Of a stretch of DNA of 64,000 nt, positions 62,901 through 64,000 are shown in pieces (the first letter of the stretch is position 1; each line of letters opens with the position of its first letter). The notes under the pieces are model-generated. The model searched no databases. It was not told where the DNA came from and saw only the letters and a list, made by a program, of their open reading frames with translations. The translations under genes and the position numbers were made by a program. Origin of the DNA: Drosophila pseudoobscura (lineage: Eukaryota > Arthropoda > Insecta > Diptera > Drosophilidae); contig NC_046680.1 in NCBI RefSeq assembly GCF_009870125.1, positions 14,031,501 through 14,095,500 on the forward strand. Direction: 5' to 3'.

Positions 62901-64000
62901 CCAAGCCTGCCGCTCGACAAATTAAACAGAAAACTTTCCCCAAACTTTAGGCAAGCCCCACCATGCTCTCGAAAAAAAGAAAGCGTAACGAGAACGTAAC
63001 CCCAGCAACTGTTTTATTATTAACTTAATTTGCTGGTGGTCCACAAAGCGACCAACTTAGGTTTTTCCAGCAACAAAATAAAACGAAATAAAATATAATA
63101 AAATAGCAGTTAAAAAAAAAAAATGCAAAATGAAATGGCAGCGCAGAAGCCGAAGCCGAAGCAGAGCCAGAGCATGACGGCAAATGAAACTTGTTTGCTT
63201 GAGAAGCAAGAATTGAGAATTTTTATTAGCCGTCCCCTCAAAAAGTTTTTTTTTTGCGAGCCATTGAAACCCCCCGAACCACGAAAGCAACGGAAGAATC
63301 AATCCCTACGGCCAAGTCGGGAATTCTGAGTATTTTATTTATCAACTCACGCAGCCAGAAGGAAGAAGGGGACGGACAGGGGGAAGGGAAAAGGAACGGA
63401 AAAAAGTAAAGCGAACGGAATGGGAAAACTGCAACCTGAACAATTTCCAGAGTTTCAATTCAACTTATGAAACAGCTCGCGGCCATATCGATTTCACGCT
63501 TGACGCTAAGAAAATTAACTTTGTCGAGAAGCAGCCCCAAGCCGCAAGAACTCCGAAGGAAAAACCAACAGCTGCAGGGGGACCGAAGAGCCAGGACTTC
63601 GGTGCGTATGACACTGGGATGCTGGTGGGATGCTGGTACACTCGATTGGGGGAAACGAGGAAGCGATTCCTAAGCCCTGCACGTACTGCGGGTCCAAATA
63701 TTGTAAGTGATTTGGTGAAGTTCCGACGAAAAAAAAGGAAAAAAAAAGGGAAGCAAAAGCGAAAAGGGAACCAGAAGCCCCGCCGCACACATGTGTCCGT
63801 GTGGCGTCCCGGGGAAAAGGTGTACTGTACAGTGCGGCAGGCAATGGCAACGGCAACGGCAACGTGCTTGTAATGTCGATTCAGTGCGCCTAATTTGCTA
63901 CAGTTCGAGTTCTGGCTTGAGGCTTTTGGGGTCTGGGGGCAATTTTCATAATTCACTCGATCCCCCGCAACAGACTTTGAACTTTCAGACCGTCGGAAAA

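Larger units (their letters stand above)
54403..64000. other. Gene-free stretch, last part of the window
   Basis: No coding region is supported. It includes a TAGA run (55896-55910), a G-run cluster (56444-56466), a degenerate ACATTTGAAGA-type array (56714-56900) and scattered TG/CA runs near 55690, 58925 and 59325. The frame at 63465-63956 (minus) is low in coding character and was not called. Confidence 0.5.

Overview
This is a eukaryotic window, almost certainly a Drosophila-type fly genome. The coding parts show very short introns (57-70 bp) with GTAAGT-like donors and Kozak-type starts. Polyadenylation signals are AATAAA or ATTAAA. The DNA between genes is AT-rich and full of CA/TG, GA/CT and CAG/CTG microsatellites, with a few stretches that resemble decayed fly DINE-1/INE-1 elements. 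I cannot fix the species; an obscura-group fly is only a guess. No bacterial-type feature, CRISPR array, rRNA or convincing tRNA was seen.

Layout. At the left edge (24-169, minus) lies a probable first or internal coding exon of a gene that runs out of the window. It diverges from a two-exon gene (791-1888, plus) for an unrecognised secreted protein of 344 aa. About 13 kb without a convincing gene follows, holding microsatellites and two probable DINE-1 relics.

From 15.0 to 21.1 kb there are three plus-strand genes. The first is a two-exon gene for a 169-aa protein with an aromatic-rich N-terminal domain and a lysine-rich tail. The second is a four-exon gene for a 635-aa basic protein with a PGPGRY motif, resembling ciliary/sperm-tail (STPG/CIMAP-like) proteins. 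The third is a single-exon gene for an 87-aa basic protein. The first two look like microtubule- or sperm-associated proteins, so a male-germline neighbourhood is a reasonable inference, not a proven one.

From 26.9 to 29.7 kb there are two minus-strand genes: a 189-aa multi-pass membrane protein that I do not recognise, and a 287-aa secreted trypsin. The trypsin has a complete catalytic triad, Asp in the specificity pocket, a TATA/Inr core promoter and four same-orientation GATAAG boxes upstream, as expected of a midgut digestive enzyme.

The remaining 34 kb (29.76-64 kb) holds no coding region I can support. It is probably a very large intron or a regulatory desert. It carries several diverged tandem repeats, G-quadruplex-type motifs and microsatellites, which are listed separately.
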